64,000 nt of DNA, taken from assembly GCA_020725585.1 (NCBI GenBank), contig DYES01000007.1, positions 1 through 64,000 on the forward strand, given 5' to 3'. Both the position numbers and the translations under genes were made by a program. Below, piece after piece: positions 17,671-28,015 of this stretch (positions within the stretch are counted from its first letter, which is position 1; each line of letters opens with the position of its first letter). The notes below the pieces were generated by a model that saw nothing but the letters and a program-made list of their open reading frames with translations, was not told the origin of the DNA and did no database searches. The stretch comes from Desulfovirgula sp. (GTDB lineage Bacteria > Bacillota > Desulfotomaculia > Desulfotomaculales > Nap2-2B).

Positions 17671-18945
17671 TCACAGCTTCTGGCAGTAATCCTTAACTAT
17701 CTTCAAGCAGGCGTTAGAAGCCCCCCAGCGCACACCGTAACGCTCTCCCGGGAAAAGAAAGCGGTGGGAAGAAACGCCGCCGGGGGTGGCCAGGGCAATA
17801 AAAACCAGGCCGACCGGCTTTTTCTCGGTTCCCCCCGCGGGTCCGGCAATCCCCGTCACCCCTATTCCCAGATCGGTCTTGAACAGGTCGCGCGCCCCTT
17901 GGGCCATGGCGATGGCTGTATTTGCGCTGACCGCACCGTAAGCGGTGAGAATATCCCTCGCCACCCCCAAAACTCTTTCCTTTACCCGATTATCGTAGGC
18001 CACGACGGCGCCCATAAAATAGGCAGAACTTCCCGGCACATTGGTCAGCCTGGCGGCAATTAAACCGCCGGTGCATGATTCAGCCAGGCTGATGGTCAGC
18101 CGGTTGGCCAAAAGCAGCTGGCCGACCACCTTTTCCAGTTCTTCTTCGTCGCTGCCGAAAATAAAATCGGCCAGCCTTTCGTGGACTTGCGCGGCCAACC
18201 CGGAAACCATTTTTTCGGCTGTCGCCCGTTCAGGAGCCCTGGCGGTAATCCTGATGTGGACTTCGCCCGGTTTGGCCAGGTAGGCAAGGCCGGGATTTCC
18301 CTGGCCGCCCAGGTCCTTTAAACGACTCTGCACCATTGCTTCGGAAATACCGCAGGCCTTGAGGATTTTCGTCCTGCTCACCATTCCTGCCGGAGCCCGC
18401 CCGGATAAAAAAGGCTTCACCGAATCTTCAAAAATAGCCCGCAACTCACCTGGCGGGCCGGGCAAAAGCACTAAAATCCGGTTGTTTAGCTGCAAGAGAG
18501 CGCCCGGAGCAGTCCCTCGAGGGTTGGGCAAGATCCTGGAACCGGCGGGAAAATAGGCCTGCCTGACCATTATTTCCGGCATTTCCGTTCCCCGCCGCCG
18601 GAAAAAGTCTTTAATCCTGTCCAGCGACGGCTGGTCCAAAACCATGGGCAAACCCAAAACATCCGCCACGGTATCTTTCGTCAAATCATCTGTGGTCGGC
18701 CCCAACCCGCCGGTAACGATAATAAGATCGGAACGGTCCAGCGCCTGCCTGATGACGCTGGCCAGCATATCCCACTGGTCTCCTACGGTGGTGTGCAAAA
18801 CCGGCTCGATGCCCAGAGCGGTAAGCTGCTGGCCCAGATACTGGGCGTGGGTGTTTAAAATTTCCCCGTACAGAAGCTCCGTGCCGGTAAAAATTAATTC
18901 GGCCCGCATATGGCTCACCCGAAAGAGTTCGTGATTAAAACCCAA
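17671..18945 (-). CDS. cinA: CinA family competence/damage-inducible protein with nicotinamide-nucleotide amidohydrolase domain (likely start about 18909)
   Basis: IFTGTELLYGEILNTHAQYL, ITGGLGPTTDDLT, SLAESCTGGLIAARLTNVPGSS. Confidence 0.96.
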   Translation of the reverse strand: MGFNHELFRVSHMRAELIFTGTELLYGEILNTHAQYLGQQLTALGIEPVLHTTVGDQWDMLASVIRQALDRSDLIIVTGGLGPTTDDLTKDTVADVLGLPMVLDQPSLDRIKDFFRRRGTEMPEIMVRQAYFPAGSRILPNPRGTAPGALLQLNNRILVLLPGPPGELRAIFEDSVKPFLSGRAPAGMVSRTKILKACGISEAMVQSRLKDLGGQGNPGLAYLAKPGEVHIRITARAPERATAEKMVSGLAAQVHERLADFIFGSDEEELEKVVGQLLLANRLTISLAESCTGGLIAARLTNVPGSSAYFMGAVVAYDNRVKERVLGVARDILTAYGAVSANTAIAMAQGARDLFKTDLGIGVTGIAGPAGGTEKKPVGLVFIALATPGGVSSHRFLFPGERYGVRWGASNACLKIVKDYCQKL

Positions 18946-19060
18946 AAAAGGTTAAGCTCGCCTGCCTGGCAGTTGAAGCCTGTCTTCCCCGTCTTTGCCG
19001 ATTCCGGAGTTATTTTACACAGAAGAAGCAAAGAATGTCAATTGCACCGGCCGCGGACTT

Positions 19061-20557
19061 TCAGCTGGCCGCTTTTTCCCTTTGCAAGACTCCCTGCAGA
19101 ATTTCCCGCAGCTTTTCCCCGGTAATTTTTTCCTGCTCTAAAAGAAATTCAGCAACGGAGCACAAGGCAGCTTCCACCCGGGCCAGGCTTGCCTTCACGC
19201 GTTCTTCCTGTTTTCTCAAAATTTCAGTCAACACCCGATAGCGCAAACCCTTCGGCAAGACCTCCAGATTGATTACCCCCAGCCTGGACATCCCGCTTTC
19301 CATAATTTTTTCCGCCAAACGGGCAGCCTGCTGAAAATCACTGGTGGCTCCGGTGCTGCGCTCCCCTAAAATCTGCTCTTCTGCCACCGCCCCGGCCAGC
19401 ATAACGGCAATCTGATCCTCTAAATATTCCTTCGTGTACATATAAGTGTCGTCTTCCGGGCTCTGGCGCATGTAACCCAGAGCCTGCCCGCGCGGCGTAA
19501 CGGTCAAAGCAGAAACGGAACCCGGCTTGACCAGCTCGCTCATTAAAGCGTGGCCGGTTTCGTGAATGGCCACCCGGCGCAGCTCGTGAGCAGATGGGCG
19601 GCGATCCAGGCGCTCACCCATCATTACCTTATCCACTGCTTCGTGCAGGTGCCGCTGGTGAATTTCCTGGCAGCCCTCGCGCATGGCCAGGATTGCGGCC
19701 TCGTTAGTGAGGCTCTCCAAATGCGCCCCGCTGAAACCAAAAGTTTCCTTGGCCACCGCTTCTAAATTAACATCCGCAGCTAAGGGCTTATTCCGCGTAT
19801 GGAGCTTTAAAATCTCCAGCCTTCCCTCTTTGTCCGGCAGCTCCACGCGCACCTGGCGATCGAAACGGCCTGGCCTGAGCAGGGCCGGATCGAGCATATC
19901 AACCCGGTTGGTGGCGGCCATCACCAAAATGCGCACTCGGTCGTCCACTTTTAAGCCGTCCATTTCCACCAGGAGTTGATTGAGAGTTTGATCGTATTCC
20001 AGGTGACTGGTCGTTTGTCCGCGCCGGCTGCCTAAAATTTCTATTTCGTCAATAAAAATTAAAGCATTGGCCCTGCCCTGCTTAAGGGCCTTTTCTCGAG
20101 CCGTTTGAAAGAGCCGGCGCACCCTTTGCGCCCCTACCCCGGCATACATTTCAATAAATTCCGAACCGCTGGCGGCCACGAAGACGGCATCGGTATAACC
20201 GGCCGCCGCCCTGGCCAGCATTGTTTTGCCCGTTCCTGAAGGTCCGGTAAGTAAAATGCCCTTTAAGGGACGGATGCCTAGTTTTTGGATCTGCTGGGCG
20301 TTTTTAATAAAATCAAGAGCTTCTCTTAACTCCTGAATAGCCGTAGCTTGTCCACCCACGTCCTCAAAAGAAATTTGCTGGCCAGGCGCCGCCCGGTGCT
20401 CGCTAAAATTCTTCGCAATTAAACCCCGGGAATGGGCAAAGTAATACAACCCCAGGCCGACGGCGCCCAAAAAGAGCAAAGGGGTAATATCATAGCCCGC
20501 CGCGGCCAGGAAGATAACTCCGGCCAGAGCAAAGCCCAGACAAATTTCTTTGAGCAT
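19061..20557 (-). CDS. FtsH-like AAA+ zinc metalloprotease
   Basis: FEDVGG, GPSGTGKTML Walker A, FIDEIE Walker B, HETGH zinc motif. Confidence 0.9.
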   Translation of the reverse strand: MLKEICLGFALAGVIFLAAAGYDITPLLFLGAVGLGLYYFAHSRGLIAKNFSEHRAAPGQQISFEDVGGQATAIQELREALDFIKNAQQIQKLGIRPLKGILLTGPSGTGKTMLARAAAGYTDAVFVAASGSEFIEMYAGVGAQRVRRLFQTAREKALKQGRANALIFIDEIEILGSRRGQTTSHLEYDQTLNQLLVEMDGLKVDDRVRILVMAATNRVDMLDPALLRPGRFDRQVRVELPDKEGRLEILKLHTRNKPLAADVNLEAVAKETFGFSGAHLESLTNEAAILAMREGCQEIHQRHLHEAVDKVMMGERLDRRPSAHELRRVAIHETGHALMSELVKPGSVSALTVTPRGQALGYMRQSPEDDTYMYTKEYLEDQIAVMLAGAVAEEQILGERSTGATSDFQQAARLAEKIMESGMSRLGVINLEVLPKGLRYRVLTEILRKQEERVKASLARVEAALCSVAEFLLEQEKITGEKLREILQGVLQREKAAS

Positions 20558-20618
20558 TAAAAACCGCCTTCCTCCAAAGACTTTCCTAGATTGCTTCGAA
20601 AAAGCAAATTATGATTAA

Positions 20619-20936
20619 ATGCTAACTAATTATAACACATTTCCCAGGGTAATTCTAGAATCCTCGAAAGGCAGGAAATATCCCGACCATTTATTAGGGT
20701 TGTCGGGTTTATTTATTCGTCCCGCCCGGGATATTTTCCTGCCGTTAGCTTTTTCCAAACCAGTTCGTGATTACCAGGATACGCCCTCCGGCAGCTTTAT
20801 CCTCCTTTATCCAGAAACGCCTGATCCACTCGACAGCCGGGCCAAGGTCAACTTTCTCTGCGATCGAGATAAGCTGGGGAATTTTCTTGTAGTCGTCGAG
20901 GGCAACCGGAGCGTTGCCGTATTTAGGACGGAATAG
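20619..20936 (+). CDS. Orphan hypothetical ORF (105 aa)
   Basis: Only sizeable ORF in a ~490-bp gap; plausible codon usage but no recognised family. Confidence 0.25.
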   Translation: MLTNYNTFPRVILESSKGRKYPDHLLGLSGLFIRPARDIFLPLAFSKPVRDYQDTPSGSFILLYPETPDPLDSRAKVNFLCDRDKLGNFLVVVEGNRSVAVFRTE

Positions 20937-21044
20937 GCCGAGAAATTCCGGAGTGAATTCTTGTAGCTCCTTAATAGCATATGTTTGGAGATAACACGGT
21001 GTGTATTGGGAGGCAGTTAAACAAAAGGGAGGCTTATGTCGCTC

Positions 21045-21602
21045 TTAAGCGGGCAGTTTTGCCGGCGGGGAAAGCAAGCCGGGTTCCCGGCGGGGAATAA
21101 TTTCATACAGATAGTGCCCGTTATATTCCAACTGTACATAAATGTTTTCCTGATCCAGGTAAACCGTGGCTGCCGCGCCAATTTTGGCCGCCTCGTCTTC
21201 GATAAATTTAATCATCTCCCGGTAATTACCGCGTTTGATTGCCTCGTAGATCGCAAACTGGCTGTAGTAAAACGCCCGGGCCAGCTTCTCATCCCGGCGA
21301 TCAATTAACTTTATTTCAAACTGCTGATTCCCCAAAACCGACTGGACCTGCCGGGAGAGTTCCTGGTATGTTTCTTTTAAGTTGTTGGTCGGGGCCAGCG
21401 CAATAACAATTCGCGTCACCGGCCGGGCCCTTTCAATTTCGAATGACTGGACGGCGCTGTTTGCTTTCAGGACATTGGCGAGGGGTTCTTCCAGGCTAAA
21501 TTTATTATACAGCCAGCGCACCCCGAAGAAAACGCCCAGGCCCGCCAAAAGGGCCAGCAAAATTACCGAGATGCGCAATCCGTACCACCGCATGATTTTC
21601 AA
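21045..21602 (-). CDS. Hypothetical membrane-anchored protein
   Basis: N-terminal TM; start overlaps the pgsA stop by 4 bp, consistent with translational coupling. Confidence 0.75.
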   Translation of the reverse strand: MKIMRWYGLRISVILLALLAGLGVFFGVRWLYNKFSLEEPLANVLKANSAVQSFEIERARPVTRIVIALAPTNNLKETYQELSRQVQSVLGNQQFEIKLIDRRDEKLARAFYYSQFAIYEAIKRGNYREMIKFIEDEAAKIGAAATVYLDQENIYVQLEYNGHYLYEIIPRREPGLLSPPAKLPA

Positions 21603-22144
21603 TAGCCACCTTGTTTAATTTGTGCCCACCAGCGGTTAAAATAATCAACACCCGACCAGATGGTAAAAACGATGGCCGCCGTCATGGCCAGGTTGCCAGG
21701 GGTGACGACCTTCGGGTTATACGGCGGCGCCTGCAAAAAAAGGGCCACAATAGCGATAATCTGGGTGACGGTTTTTAATTTACCCAAAAAGCTCGCCGGA
21801 ATTACCGTTCCTTCCGCAGCAATAAATGTGCGCAGCCCGGTAACGGCCAGCTCCCGGCCGATAATGATCATGGCCGCCCACCCGGGCATGCGCTGAAGTT
21901 CAACTAAGGAAATGAGCGCCGCCGAGACCAGCAATTTATCGGCCAGGGGGTCCATCAACTTGCCCCAGCCGGTCACCATTTTATGCCGCCGGGCCAGGTA
22001 GCCGTCCAAAGCGTCGGTGCCGGCCCCAAGCAAAAAAAGGGCCATCGCTATATAATTGCCGTAAGGGACCTGCAGGGTTACCACGGTAAGAAAGACAGGG
22101 ATTAGAAAGATCCGCGCCAGTGTTAACCGGTTAGGCAGGTTCAT
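21599..22144 (-). CDS. pgsA: CDP-diacylglycerol-glycerol-3-phosphate 3-phosphatidyltransferase
   Basis: NLPNRLTLARI and DALDGYLARRHKMVTGWGKLMDPLADKLL CDP-alcohol transferase motif. Confidence 0.96.
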   Translation of the reverse strand: MNLPNRLTLARIFLIPVFLTVVTLQVPYGNYIAMALFLLGAGTDALDGYLARRHKMVTGWGKLMDPLADKLLVSAALISLVELQRMPGWAAMIIIGRELAVTGLRTFIAAEGTVIPASFLGKLKTVTQIIAIVALFLQAPPYNPKVVTPGNLAMTAAIVFTIWSGVDYFNRWWAQIKQGGY

Positions 22145-23504
22145 GGGCCAATTCCCCTATTAAGTCATACTCTTTCGCCTCTTTAATCAGCACAGGAACA
22201 AATTCCCCCGGCGCCAGATACCCGTTCGCCGGGAAGTAAACTTTCCCGTCAATCTCCGGTGCATCCCCCTCGGTACGCCCGTAGAAAAAAGCGCCGGCCT
22301 TGCCTTCAACCAAAACCGTCAGCTTTTTACCCACTTTCCGCTGGTGGTGGCGGAAAGATATTATCCTCTGCAAGGCCATTGCCCGGTGATAGCGCTCCTC
22401 TTTTACTTCTTCCGGCACCTGGCCGGGTAAACTGGCGGCAGGCGTTCCTTCCTCGGGGTAAAACTTAAATACCCCGGCGCGTTCAAAGGACATCTCGCGC
22501 ATAAAATCCAGGAGTTCTTCAAAGTGGGTTTCCTGCTCGCCAGGAAATCCGACTAAAAGAGTAGTGCGCAGAACAAGCCCTGGAATGCGCTCGCGCAGCT
22601 GAACAAGGAGCCTGCGGATCTCGTTTATCCCCTTCCGCCGGTTCATTTTTTTTAATATTTCGTTACTGGCATGCTGGACCGGGATATCCAGGTAGCGGCA
22701 GCATTTTTTTGCTTCCGCCAGAACTTCCACCAGCTCTTCAGGAAAGTGATCAGGTGAGCAGTAGAGCAGCCGCAGCCAGACCAGGCCGGGAACGGCATCT
22801 AAGCGCCGGATGAGTTCCGGCAGCATGTAGCGGCCGTATAAATCCAGCCCGTAGCGGGTCGTTTCCTGGGCAACGAGAATGATTTCCTTTCTGCCGCTTT
22901 GCACCAGGGAGCTTACCTCTTTTTCAATGGATTCCATTGTCCTGCTGCGGTAACGCCCCCTGATTGCCGGAATGACGCAAAAAGCACACCGGTTGCTGCA
23001 CCCTTCGGCAATTTTCACATAAGCAGTGGGAGGCGGGGTAGCCAAAAGACGTGGTGAATCAGCGGAATGTTCGTAAAACGGCTCGCCGACGGCGTAAACC
23101 TTTTCTCCGGCCAGGGCCCTTTTCACCAGCTCCGCCACATAAGGCACGGCACCGGTGCCGAGAAAACCGTCAACCTCAGGCAATTCCTTCCGCAGCTGCT
23201 CACCGTAACGCTGGGCAAGGCAGCCGGCCACCAGCAGCAGGCGGCATTTCCCTTTTTCTTTTAACCGGGCCAACTCGAAAATATTTTGAAGAGACTCCTT
23301 CACCGCCGGTAGGATAAAAGCGCAGGTGTTCACAATCAAGATATCGGCTTCTTTTTCCCGGCCGGTAATGGAGAAACCCGCCTTTTGCAATTGTCCCAGC
23401 ATAATCTCGCTATCCACCAGGTTTTTGGGGCACCCTAAACTAACCAGGCCAATCTGGTAGGGCAGCAAGGGACGCTCTTCCTTTCTAAGAATAAAATAGG
23501 GCAC
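22131..23504 (-). CDS. rimO: Ribosomal protein S12 methylthiotransferase
   Basis: LGCPKNLVDSE, EGCSNRCAFCVIPAIRGRYRSR, C-terminal TRAM. Confidence 0.96.
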   Translation of the reverse strand: MPYFILRKEERPLLPYQIGLVSLGCPKNLVDSEIMLGQLQKAGFSITGREKEADILIVNTCAFILPAVKESLQNIFELARLKEKGKCRLLLVAGCLAQRYGEQLRKELPEVDGFLGTGAVPYVAELVKRALAGEKVYAVGEPFYEHSADSPRLLATPPPTAYVKIAEGCSNRCAFCVIPAIRGRYRSRTMESIEKEVSSLVQSGRKEIILVAQETTRYGLDLYGRYMLPELIRRLDAVPGLVWLRLLYCSPDHFPEELVEVLAEAKKCCRYLDIPVQHASNEILKKMNRRKGINEIRRLLVQLRERIPGLVLRTTLLVGFPGEQETHFEELLDFMREMSFERAGVFKFYPEEGTPAASLPGQVPEEVKEERYHRAMALQRIISFRHHQRKVGKKLTVLVEGKAGAFFYGRTEGDAPEIDGKVYFPANGYLAPGEFVPVLIKEAKEYDLIGELAHEPA

Positions 23505-23533
23505 GTAATCCCGCCGCCCCCAAAGAACAAATG

Positions 23534-23860
23534 TTATTCCCCCACCAATGCCGTTAACCTTTCGTTTATGTAAATGCTCAAATTATTCATAATGTCCTTT
23601 AAGCGCTCAAAATCTTTTATGCTGAAGCCTCTTATCCACCAGGAAAGGAGATCCTGCACAAAGGCCAGATAACCGTTAAAAGAGGTAAGCTTATATAAAT
23701 CCTGCCGTTCGTTATTCCCGGAAACCTCGCAATTCCTTTGCCCCCCGTTGCGGTGGGTAATCAGGAAATTGCTTATCTTTCCTTCTTCCCTTAACCAGGA
23801 CAGAACACCTTCATAAATTTTCACATCCTGCCCACAGGTATCGCAAATAAAGCACTCCAT
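23534..23860 (-). CDS. Hypothetical protein with N-terminal CxxC
   Basis: 108 aa, MECFICDTCGQDVKIYEG; in line with flanking minus-strand genes. Confidence 0.65.
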   Translation of the reverse strand: MECFICDTCGQDVKIYEGVLSWLREEGKISNFLITHRNGGQRNCEVSGNNERQDLYKLTSFNGYLAFVQDLLSWWIRGFSIKDFERLKDIMNNLSIYINERLTALVGE

Positions 23861-23923
23861 CTCCCTTCCTCCTTAAAAACAGGGATCAGGAACCGCCAAA
23901 ACCCCCGCTCTGAATTAACCCCA

Positions 23924-24688
23924 TCAACCTTCGTCAACGGCAATAAACTCTCTTTTAATTACTTCTCCTTTACTCCCCAGGTAGCCGAGGTCGCGCCCAT
24001 TGACCTGCACCTGCACGGCCCCCGCGTTGCCCAGTTTTAACTCAATTCTTTCTTTGGCATGAAAGCTTCGCGACTGATTGGCCGTTAATTCCCCGGTAAA
24101 CTTTGTTTCCCCGTCAACGACTACCCTCATCCAGCAGCTATCCTGAACTACATTCAGCACCAGGCTTACCCCTTTTTGGGCAGGCGCCTTTTGGGGCGGC
24201 GGCGATACCCGGGGTTCGGCGGACTGATCGGGCGGGGAAAGGTTTTGCCCGGAATCATTTTGCAGGCCGAAATCGAAAGGAGCGGCAAAATCATCTTGCG
24301 CCTGTTGAGGCGGCGCGCTTTGCTGCATAAAAGCGTAGATCCCGCCAAAAGCCAGCAAAAACAGAACGGCGGCAACGAAAACAAACGCAAGCGATTTTCG
24401 GCGCAAACGACTATTTCTTTCTTCCTGAACCTGGATAGTTTCCGGAACAGGCTGTTCCTGGGCATGCCGTTCGGTAAATAAAGCAACTAAAGGTTCCGGC
24501 CTTAAACCTAAAAATCTGGCGTAATTACGAATAAAACCCTTCACGTAAACATTGCCAGGCATGATCTCAAAGTTTTCCTTTTCGATGGCTTCCAGGTATC
24601 GGTGACGTATTTTTGTTTTCTCGGCAACTTCTTCCAGGGTCAACCCGCGCTCCTCGCGGGCTTTCTTCAAGGTTTCGCCAATCCCCAT
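23924..24688 (-). CDS. RodZ-like helix-turn-helix membrane protein (DUF4115 C-terminus)
   Basis: MGIGETLKKAREERGLTLEEVAEKTKIRHRYLEAIE; TM; VQDSCWMRVVVDGE. Confidence 0.9.
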   Translation of the reverse strand: MGIGETLKKAREERGLTLEEVAEKTKIRHRYLEAIEKENFEIMPGNVYVKGFIRNYARFLGLRPEPLVALFTERHAQEQPVPETIQVQEERNSRLRRKSLAFVFVAAVLFLLAFGGIYAFMQQSAPPQQAQDDFAAPFDFGLQNDSGQNLSPPDQSAEPRVSPPPQKAPAQKGVSLVLNVVQDSCWMRVVVDGETKFTGELTANQSRSFHAKERIELKLGNAGAVQVQVNGRDLGYLGSKGEVIKREFIAVDEG

Positions 24689-24833
24689 CTGCTCGCCTCC
24701 TCTCTAAACCTGCATATGCTTTTTTCAACGTTCCATAACCCAAAAAGCTTTTTAGATAAATGTAATATCTTAAATGTAATTAGTCAAATATTTTTCGCTA
24801 ATTTTTAATTTAAATAAACGTATATCTTTCACC

Positions 24834-24881
24834 TATAAATATATCGTTATTTTCAAATATAAATATATCATTATTTTCAAA
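24834..24881. repeat. Tandem duplication of a 24-bp AT-rich unit
   Basis: tataaatatatcgttattttcaaa followed directly by tataaatatatcattattttcaaa (one mismatch). Confidence 0.9.
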
Positions 24882-24883
24882 AG

Positions 24884-27097
24884 TTATCCTTTTTTAAAGG
24901 TCTGCTGGTATTGGTCCAGGGTCATCAAGACCGCCCGCGGCTTGCTCCCTTCGTAAGCGCCGACAATTCCCTTCTTTTCCATGATGTCAACCAGCCGGGC
25001 CGCCCGCGCGTAACCAATGCGTAAACGTCTCTGCAGCAAAGAAACAGAGGCGTGGCCCGTTTCAATAAATATTTCCACGGCACGGGGCAAAAGCTCATCT
25101 TCTGTCTCCAGCGAACCTGTTTCCTTTTTTGTATCTCCCAGCAGGCGCTGTTCATAACTGGGACAGGACTGTTTTTTTAAGAAGGAGACAAGCGCTTCCA
25201 CTTCCCGGTCGGATAAGTAGGCTCCCTGGATCCGGATTGGCTTAGGGGCCCCCACCGGATAAAAAAGCATGTCTCCCCTCCCTAAAAGCTTTTCTGCTCC
25301 CGCCATGTCCAAAATGGTCCGGGAATCAATTTGGGAGGAAACGGCAAAGGAAATGCGTGAAGGGATATTCGCCTTGATCAATCCCGTAATTACGTCTACA
25401 GATGGGCGCTGGGTGGCCACCACCAGGTGAATGCCGGCGGCGCGGGCCATTTGGGCCAGGCGGCAAACGGCGTCTTCCACGTCAGCCGGGGCCACCATCA
25501 TTAAATCGGATAATTCGTCGATAATAATGACCAGCAGGGGAAGGGGAGACTTGGAGGCATTTTCCTGGCGGCATAAGTTGTTGTAGCGGCTGATGTCCCG
25601 CACTCCTTCCGCGGCGAACAATTCGTAACGGTGCTCCATCTCTTTTACTGCCCAGCGCAGCGAAGTTGCCGCCTTTTTGGGGTCGGTTACCACCGGGGAA
25701 ACTAAATGGGGGATCCCGCTATAATTGCTTAATTCCACCATTTTAGGGTCGATGATCAAAAACTTTACTTCCTCCGGCGTAGCCTTAAATAAAATGCTGG
25801 CAATCAAGGTATTTAAGCAAACGCTTTTCCCCGAACCGGTAGCCCCGGCGATCAGCAAATGGGGCATTTGGGCCAGGTCGGCGACCACCGGGTTGCCGGC
25901 GATGTCCTTGCCGAGAGCGACGGTCAAACGCGAAGCGGCCCGTTGAAACTCTTCTGTTTCCAAAAGCTCCCTCAGGTGGACCGTGGAAATCTCCCGGTTG
26001 GGTACTTCGATGCCCACGGCCGCCTTTCCCGGAATGGGCGCCTCGATGCGCACGTCAGGAGCAGCCATGCACAGGGCGATGTCGTCGGCAAGACTGACGA
26101 TTCGGCTGACCTTCACCCCCGGAGGAGGCTGGATCTCGTAGCGGGTAATGGTCGGGCCGCGGGAAACCTGGGTTACTTTTGCCTTTACGCCGAAGCTCTG
26201 CAGAGTTTCCTCCAAAATGCGGATATTTTCAGCAATATCCTTATTTCCCCGGACGGCCCGCGGGCGGCCGGGTTTGGCCAGAATAGTGAGCGGCGGCAAT
26301 TGAAAACCCGGTGCTTCGGCGGCGGCCACGCATTCCATTTTCCCCAGCAGAATCTCTTCTGGCTCCTGCTTTTTTCCCGGCTTCACCACCATGATGTGGC
26401 CGCGCTGCGTAATTTTTGGCCCGCCAAATATTTCTTCTTTTTCTGGAGGAGCGGCTTCCTCATCTGCATTTTCAGGTCCGCTGCGATCGATAATAACCGG
26501 CTGAACGGGGGGCTCCTCCGCTTCCTCTTCCAGAAAAAGAAAGGAGTGCAGGGACTTTTTCAAAAAACCCCAAAGATCTTTCGATTTTTGAAATATTTTC
26601 TCCCCCAGCACTTTTAGCGACAGGCTGGTGCTCAACAAAATTCCGACCAGGATAAGGGTAAACAAAACCACGTACATGCCCGTCAAACCAAAGGAGCGCT
26701 CCAAAAGGTAGCCGCAAACCGCTCCGATCAGACCGCCCCCTTCCCCCTGCCATCCGGCCTGCAGGGCATAGGGCCGGGGAACGAGGAGGTGAAGCAAAGT
26801 TAAAGCAACGACAAAAAGGAGAACTCCTCCCAAAAAACGCGGCGCCCCCCGGACCTGCCCTTTGAGCATAATCATGCGGACACCTGCGTAACTTAAAAGC
26901 AATGGAAACAAATAGCGTCCTTCGCCTGTTGCGCTTTTCAGAACGCGCTCGATCAGCCTGCTTACCAGCCCCGCTTCGGGGGCAACCAGACTAAGCAGGC
27001 AAAGGACGGCCATAGTGAAAAAAACCACGCCCGTTATTTCATGCTTTTTCTGGTTCCTGGCCTGTTTGGGAATACCCATCGCGATAACCCCCGGCAT
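24884..27097 (-). CDS. ftsK: FtsK/SpoIIIE DNA translocase
   Basis: TM N-terminus, GATGSGKSVCLN Walker A, C-terminal gamma winged-helix (GYARAARLVDIMEKKGIVG). Confidence 0.96.
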   Translation of the reverse strand: MPGVIAMGIPKQARNQKKHEITGVVFFTMAVLCLLSLVAPEAGLVSRLIERVLKSATGEGRYLFPLLLSYAGVRMIMLKGQVRGAPRFLGGVLLFVVALTLLHLLVPRPYALQAGWQGEGGGLIGAVCGYLLERSFGLTGMYVVLFTLILVGILLSTSLSLKVLGEKIFQKSKDLWGFLKKSLHSFLFLEEEAEEPPVQPVIIDRSGPENADEEAAPPEKEEIFGGPKITQRGHIMVVKPGKKQEPEEILLGKMECVAAAEAPGFQLPPLTILAKPGRPRAVRGNKDIAENIRILEETLQSFGVKAKVTQVSRGPTITRYEIQPPPGVKVSRIVSLADDIALCMAAPDVRIEAPIPGKAAVGIEVPNREISTVHLRELLETEEFQRAASRLTVALGKDIAGNPVVADLAQMPHLLIAGATGSGKSVCLNTLIASILFKATPEEVKFLIIDPKMVELSNYSGIPHLVSPVVTDPKKAATSLRWAVKEMEHRYELFAAEGVRDISRYNNLCRQENASKSPLPLLVIIIDELSDLMMVAPADVEDAVCRLAQMARAAGIHLVVATQRPSVDVITGLIKANIPSRISFAVSSQIDSRTILDMAGAEKLLGRGDMLFYPVGAPKPIRIQGAYLSDREVEALVSFLKKQSCPSYEQRLLGDTKKETGSLETEDELLPRAVEIFIETGHASVSLLQRRLRIGYARAARLVDIMEKKGIVGAYEGSKPRAVLMTLDQYQQTFKKG

Positions 27098-27187
27098 TTT
27101 ATATATACGATAAATTCCTGGGATATTCCTTCAATATTACTATATATTCCCATGACAAATTCTATACCGGCCGGGAGTTGTTGAAAA

Positions 27188-27979
27188 CTACCTAAACAGG
27201 GCGATAATGATTACGCCTGTTCCCAAGATCAAACGATACCACACAAAGAGGACAAAACTGTACCTGGTCAGGTACCGCAATAAAAAACCGATGGAGAGAA
27301 AACCTACCACCGCGGAGACAGTTACCCCCGTAAGAAAAGCGGCATCGATCTGGGAAGGCGTGATTTTTCCTAACTGCATCAAGCCCGCCCCAAAAATGAT
27401 GGGTGCCGACAGCAAGAAAGAAAAGCGGGCCGCCGCCTCCCTCTCCAGTCCCAGGAAGCGACCGGCGGTCATCGTGATGCCTGCCCTGGAGATGCCGGGA
27501 ATAATGGCCAGCGCCTGGGAAACACCGATCAGGACGCTGTCGCTCAGGCCGATTTGCGCAAGCTTCCTTGCTTTCGGTGCCCTGCTGTCGACCAGGTAAA
27601 GCACAATGCCCATGGTCACTAACATGATCCCGATCAAAAGAGGTTCTCGAAAAACTGTTTCCGCCTGCTCCTCAAGGAAATAACCAAAAAGAGCGCCCGG
27701 AATGGTAGCCGCTACAATATACCAGAAAAGACGCCCCTCCACCGTGGGGGCGCGCCGCAAACCGGCAGAAAGCAAAGCCAGCCAGTCTCTCCAAAAATAA
27801 CAGACTACGGCCAGCAAGGTTCCGACGTGCAGCGCCACATCAAAAGTCAGCCCGGCATAGCGCCAACCCATCAGCCAGGGAACTAAAACCAGATGGGCAG
27901 AACTGGAAATAGGCAAGAATTCACCTACCCCCTGGACAATGCCCAAAACAGCCGCTTCCAAAATAGGCAAAAAAACCAC
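27188..27979 (-). CDS. uppP: Undecaprenyl-diphosphatase
   Basis: GEFLPISSSAHL and PGISRAGITMTAGRFLGL motifs. Confidence 0.96.
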   Translation of the reverse strand: MVFLPILEAAVLGIVQGVGEFLPISSSAHLVLVPWLMGWRYAGLTFDVALHVGTLLAVVCYFWRDWLALLSAGLRRAPTVEGRLFWYIVAATIPGALFGYFLEEQAETVFREPLLIGIMLVTMGIVLYLVDSRAPKARKLAQIGLSDSVLIGVSQALAIIPGISRAGITMTAGRFLGLEREAAARFSFLLSAPIIFGAGLMQLGKITPSQIDAAFLTGVTVSAVVGFLSIGFLLRYLTRYSFVLFVWYRLILGTGVIIIALFR

Positions 27980-28015
27980 CTTCCTGGCAGTTGCTTTTTC
28001 TTTTTGATGCCCCTC

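Noticed and set aside
25859-26617. 252-aa plus-strand ORF
   Set aside because: Antisense shadow of ftsK.
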